Below are positions 60,286-64,000 of a stretch of 64,000 nt of DNA, in pieces. The stretch is taken from NCBI GenBank assembly GCA_016760335.1, contig CM028672.1:11696001-11760000 (forward strand), read 5' to 3'. How positions within the stretch are numbered: position 1 is the stretch's first letter; each line of letters starts with the position of its first letter. This DNA comes from Gastrodia elata. Lineage: Eukaryota > Streptophyta > Magnoliopsida > Asparagales > Orchidaceae. The position numbers were made by a program, and so were the translations under genes. Under the pieces are notes generated by a model that saw only the letters and a list, made by a program, of their open reading frames with translations, did not search any database and was not told where the DNA came from.

Positions 60286-60810
60286 TGGTGGTCTTCCCAG
60301 GTGGGAAATATTTTGCTAATAATTTCTTAGCCAAATCGTCCCACGTACGAATTGAGTCGCCAGACAATAGCTGAGCCAATTTTTGGTTTTATCTCTCAGC
60401 GAGAAAGTGAAGAGTCTTAATCTAATGGCATCGTCAGTGACACCGTTATATCTAAAGGTATTGCAAATTTTCATAAAATTGAAAATATACAAGTTTGGGT
60501 CTTCGGTAACTTGACCACTATACTAGTTATTCTGTACCATTTGTAAAGTTGGCGGTCTTCGCAGGTGGGAAATATTTTGCTATGAATTTTCTAGCCAAAT
60601 CATCCCACATGTGAATTGAGTTATCAGGCAAAGAGCTGAGCCAATTTTTGACTTTATCTCTCTGCGAGAAAGTGAAGAGTCTTAATCTAATGGCATCGTC
60701 AGTGACACCGTTATATCTAAAGGTATCGCAAATTTTCAGAAAAATTAAAAATATGCAAGTTTGGGTCTTCGGTAGCTTGGTCACTAAACTGGTTATTTTG
60801 TACCATTTGT
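60286..60810 (-). repeat. Internal tandem duplication in gag, about 262 bp x 2
   Basis: 60286-60545 repeats 60549-60810 with about 10% differences: both contain AGGTGGGAAATATTTTGCTA, GAGTCTTAATCTAATGGCAT, TGACACCGTTATATCTAAAG and CAAGTTTGGGTCTTCGGTA. The duplicated piece is the gag core (YFPPxKT to the region before it). It breaks the reading frame, so it came after or with loss of function. Confidence 0.88.
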
Positions 60811-60968
60811 AATGTTGAATACTTGATTTCAAAGCTGTTTGCTTCAACATTAGGTCTAACAATTGCACGAGGGATTCCCCCAATTATTAGTAAAGCGTAA
60901 TCCCTAAGGGCTGGCTCTACCCCGTTGTTGCTCGTGAACCTCCCCCAAGTTATCTCCTCTATTTCCAT

Positions 60969-62659
60969 TAGTGAGTGTACTGGATTATGTCTAAATTGTA
61001 ATCGTCTTAATAGTAATATCGTTCACTCAATTTTAGGGTCAAACAAGAATTTATCAAGATCGTGTCTATGCATGCACAACTTAACCAACAAGATTTTTGC
61101 AATACAACAAAATATACAAAGTGTATAAAGAAAAATTAAAACAATAATTACAAAAAAAAAAATTAAAATATCATTTAATCACAAAAATCAAAAATGTATA
61201 TGCATCAAAATCTCAAATCACTAATTACTTTTAAGCTATCTTTGATCATTAGTTTTAGCGAGAGTCGGGCTTCAACATGCAATTCAATAAGGGTTCATAT
61301 AAGTACTCTTCTTTCTTAATTTAGTGTCAAACACATTGAATTAATTAATTAAAAGTCAGGAAACTTAATTTTCTCTAGGGAGTCCCCTAAATGTGCCAAG
61401 TCTTGCCTAGTGCTCAGAGATGAATACAAAAAGGTTCAATCTCGGCATGTAGACCTTTATGTGATCAATATTGATTGAGTTCAATGCTTACGTTCAAGTT
61501 ATGAAATCTGTAGTTTTAGTTGTGCACCACATGAATTTGATTCCACTAATGACTTACATGCATCAATTCTAGGTTTAGCTAAAGAGAGGAGTCATTGGGC
61601 TAAATGGGTTTATGTCACATCACCCATAGCTCTCAATGCTCTAAATCCTCGCATAAACTTAGAATGAGCTATAAAGCTCAACTAGTGGCTATCGGCTCAC
61701 ACGTATCAACTTCTTAGCTTAGCCAAGGTCCTGTGCTACGACGCTCACAGAGCTTGTCACATAGCTCTAGGCTTGTCATGCACAAATTTCTCATATAAGC
61801 TGATGGTGAGAAATGGAGCTCATAGAATGTTAATGGTTCCATGGCTCTATTAATTAGCTTAGGTCTAAGGTTGTGCATGGGCCATTTCGCACAGCGAATG
61901 TTATCACGGACATTCGCGGCGTCGACGCTTAGCATGCACAACTTTACTTTCAAGTGAATTAAGAGCTCAATGATTTTTTACAATTAAAATATTATTTGCT
62001 TAGATATCTTCATTACAAAACATGTCTTTCCAATCCATTTATTCACAAGAATTCAATCATAAATGATTAAATGATATTCATTAATATTTAAGAGTACAAA
62101 CATTACATTCTTAAATCCTTATATGCATATGCCCAACTCTTCCCAATGAGGGTTTAGGCTACTATTAAATCAAAAATACAAATGAGACAACAAGAAAAGA
62201 TAAGCCTTTGCATGGCTTTTATAAGAAATCAATAGAGTTGAGAAAATATGATACTCAAAGAACAACTGTCGCGTTAACCTGGATCTCTTTCCCGTAGGTC
62301 TCTTCTCGTTCCTTGCTCGTTGTGCTTCTCCTTCTTCCTTGGCTGCAGCCTTCCTTCCTTGGGCAAGGAACTCTCTTCTAATTGTTCTTACAATAGCTTC
62401 TGTGTTCAAAAGCTTGAGATTGGAATATTAGAACCCTTTCTCATTCTGAAATCCTGCTTTTATAACCTTCCCCCCTGCTTTTCCAGCATTTATTCAGCCA
62501 TTAACTCTCCTCTTTGAAAATTGAACTTGCTTTTAATACTATTCCTTTATTCTATGGGTAATGAGGAGCCTTAAATATAAAAATTTGAATTCTGCTGTGG
62601 GGAATTGGAAAGAATTAAATGCATGAGCCTTTTCAATGCAAATTTGAAAAAGAGGAAAA
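60969..62659. other. 5' leader or LTR region of the gag-protease element
   Basis: No gene. The words GCTCATAGAATG, ATAGCTCTC and TTGTGCATGGGCC occur in a region with no clear ORF. I did not find a matching LTR partner or a convincing tRNA primer site. ORFs at 61714-61953 and 62170-62409 (-) have no recognised domain. Confidence 0.45.
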
Positions 62660-63060
62660 ATCCAGAATTTAAGCGGGCGCTATGGCACGCTATAGCGCCA
62701 GGCCCTCTGGCGGTCGTGCGCTGCGGCACGCTGTAACGCCTGTGTTTCTGCTTAGAATGTGCTGCAACGCGCTGTAGCGCTGAGCTTTCTGTTTGATGGG
62801 CGCTGCAGCGCCAAGCTTTCTGTTTAACATGCGCTGCGGCTGAGCTTTCTCGGTTTGGACAAATCTTTGAAGCGCACTATAGCACCGAGCTTTTTGTCAG
62901 GATTCGTCGCGGTGCGCTATAGCGCCAAGCTCTCTATTGGTAGGGCGCTGCGGCGCGCTGTAGAGCAGAGCCTTCTGTTTGAAGGGCATTGCAGCGCGCT
63001 GTAGCTCAGTCTTCTCAGATGCACTCGGCCATAGCGCGCTAGGGCGCGCCGTAGCGCCTC
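62660..63060. repeat. GC-rich palindromic word array, locus 5 (most regular)
   Basis: About nine copies of a roughly 40-50 base unit made of a GC word (for example GCGCTGCGGCGCGCTGTAGAG, GCGCTATGGCACGCTATAGC) plus a spacer containing GAGCTTTCTGTTT or AAGCTTTCTGTTT. The regular spacer makes this the clearest evidence that the array is a tandem repeat and not chance GC clustering. Confidence 0.88.
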
Positions 63061-63430
63061 TCTTGTTTTAGGTTCCAAATTTCTTCTTTTGTCATTTATT
63101 TCGGCTCTTTTGTCCTGAATGCCACAGAAAACATAAATCAAAGTACACTAAAACCACATAAAGTATAACAATTAATACTAAATTAACTATATTTGAAAGG
63201 TTCATCATTTTACTTCAAGGAAAAACTAATAAAACTACATTAATATATCTCATTGTCTCTTGATTCCTAAAGGATCCCCATCAACACCCCAGAAGACACC
63301 CATCAATGTCCCAATATTAGCCAAGCCTTGGAACTAGTAAATTTGTTACTCTAGAAGAAAGCTACTAATAGAGTTTTTACATTTTCCACTCCTCATACAA
63401 TATGGGACCTTGCAAGCTTATCTTAAGTTA
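63061..63430. other. Spacer between GC array 5 and the gypsy gag
   Basis: AT-rich, no feature recognised. GGATCCCCATCAACACCCC at about 63271-63289 may be part of an element border, but no partner was found. Confidence 0.4.
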
Positions 63431-63790
63431 AAACCACCAACGTTTGACAGGTTAACCCGTCCTATGGAAGCTGAAGACTGACTGAAAATGGTATAAAAGA
63501 AACTGTCGAGCATGAAATGTCCAATGCTGATGCTGTAAAACTGGCGATATACATGTTCGAAGGAGAAGCTTAAAATTGGTGGGAATCCACAATAAATACC
63601 AAATTTGTAAGCCTAAATTTGGAGGAAATCTGATAGGATGAATTGATGGATACTTTCCCTCATCTACTCAAACAATAATGGAGGATACATTCAAAAAATT
63701 ATACTAGGGCAACTGGACCATGTAAAAATACGAGGCAGAGTTTACAAAGTTAGTGCGATAGCGCCATATATAGTAAGTAAAGAGGCAGCC
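63431..63790 (+). pseudogene. Ty3/gypsy gag remnant
   Basis: The plus strand reads KPPTFDRLTRPMEAED, then after a stop and frame change VKLAIYMFEGEA, a stop, NWWES, and farther on DTFPHLLKQ. This follows the gag pattern of chromovirus-like gypsy elements (P-x-F-x-G...P-x-x-A-E-x-W-L...K-V-x-x-A-x-x-x-L-x-x-x-A-x-x-W-W). Multiple stops show decay. It is unrelated to, and opposite in strand from, the gag-protease gene to the left. Confidence 0.75.
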
Positions 63791-64000
63791 CATTGCAACC
63801 AATTTCAAGGGTCTTAAGAACTGCATAAGAAGGAGCCTCATATCTTTTATACATACTGATTTGTCTTAACTACTTGTATATGGTGTGAATGTACCATTAT
63901 AGATCACGCTTCAGGTGTTAGATTAGTCCCCTAATCCCACACTGAATCGCCATAGTTTGTATTAGAACTCATTTACTTTTTATAGCAACTGAGGCCATTA

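Larger units (their letters stand above)
58623..60968 (-). pseudogene. Ty3-type gag-protease gene without pol, decayed
   Basis: From ATG at 60968 the minus strand gives, across frame shifts: IEEITWGRFTSNNGVEPALR; RLRLFTFSQRDKVKNWLSSL with MWDDLARKFIAKYFPPAKT (Retrotrans_gag core); a second, partial copy of that core (see 60286-60810); a coiled segment QEEIDTLNHKIGSM; a zinc knuckle CELCGGRHNSENC; DPGRMNIPCVIEG; LCDLGASVNVMS (aspartic protease, the D-x-G at 59187-59179 with Leu in place of Ser/Thr); and RPFVDSTRAIIDVERGVMTV near 58930. The order is that of Athila/Tat-type gag-pro. No reverse transcriptase or integrase follows; the next DNA is a junction word, a GC array and a solo LTR. At least four frame interruptions. 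Confidence 0.8.

Overview
The window is nuclear DNA of a flowering plant: very AT-rich, full of (TA)n microsatellites and nested LTR retrotransposons, with one recognisable host gene split by large introns. No bacterial, organellar or tRNA/rRNA gene was seen. The species cannot be named from the sequence.

Host gene. On the minus strand, exons between about 32.2 kb and 15.6 kb encode a plant dihydrodipicolinate-reductase-fold protein (DapB type, or its chloroplast NDH-assembly paralogue CRR1). Six consecutive exons from 22,175 down to 15,610 join in perfect phase with GT/AG borders. The 5' part (a transit-peptide-like exon at 32,160-32,047 and a candidate exon at 31,550-31,462) is less secure, because the candidate exon does not join in frame. 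The intron between 31,461 and 22,176 is about 9.3 kb and has swollen by insertion of a Ty1/copia element.

Mobile DNA, left to right. 1.6-6.8 kb: a 5.1 kb LTR-only unit. 6.8-10.6 kb: two LTR fragments of the same type facing each other around tandem repeats. 23.1-29.8 kb: a decayed copia element (minus strand; TSD gatag) holding a 2.98 kb solo LTR (TSD gttcc). 34.9-40.1 kb: a pair of copia LTRs around another LTR-only unit. 40.3-44.9 kb: the 5' end of another copia element (gag, PBS, 1.8 kb LTR), split by a 2.4 kb solo LTR (TSD gaaac). 50.8-53.8 kb: a transposon-protein ORF broken by a sister copy of that solo LTR. 53.9-58.1 kb: a 4.1 kb solo LTR (TSD aaaga). 58.6-61.0 kb: a decayed Ty3-type gag-protease gene without visible reverse transcriptase. 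63.4-63.8 kb: a decayed Ty3/gypsy gag on the plus strand.

Two patterns stand out. (1) Six large LTR-only units share TGTRA...YSACA-like ends, 5 bp target duplications (three exact, three with one mismatch) and a GC-rich, TATA-containing promoter-like island. In two sister copies the island carries a long palindrome whose arms have diverged while keeping pairing. (2) Five arrays of a GC-rich palindromic word (about GCGCTACGGCGCGCTGTAGC and variants) sit in an otherwise AT-rich background, in association with different retroelement types. These two are the best candidates for something undescribed.
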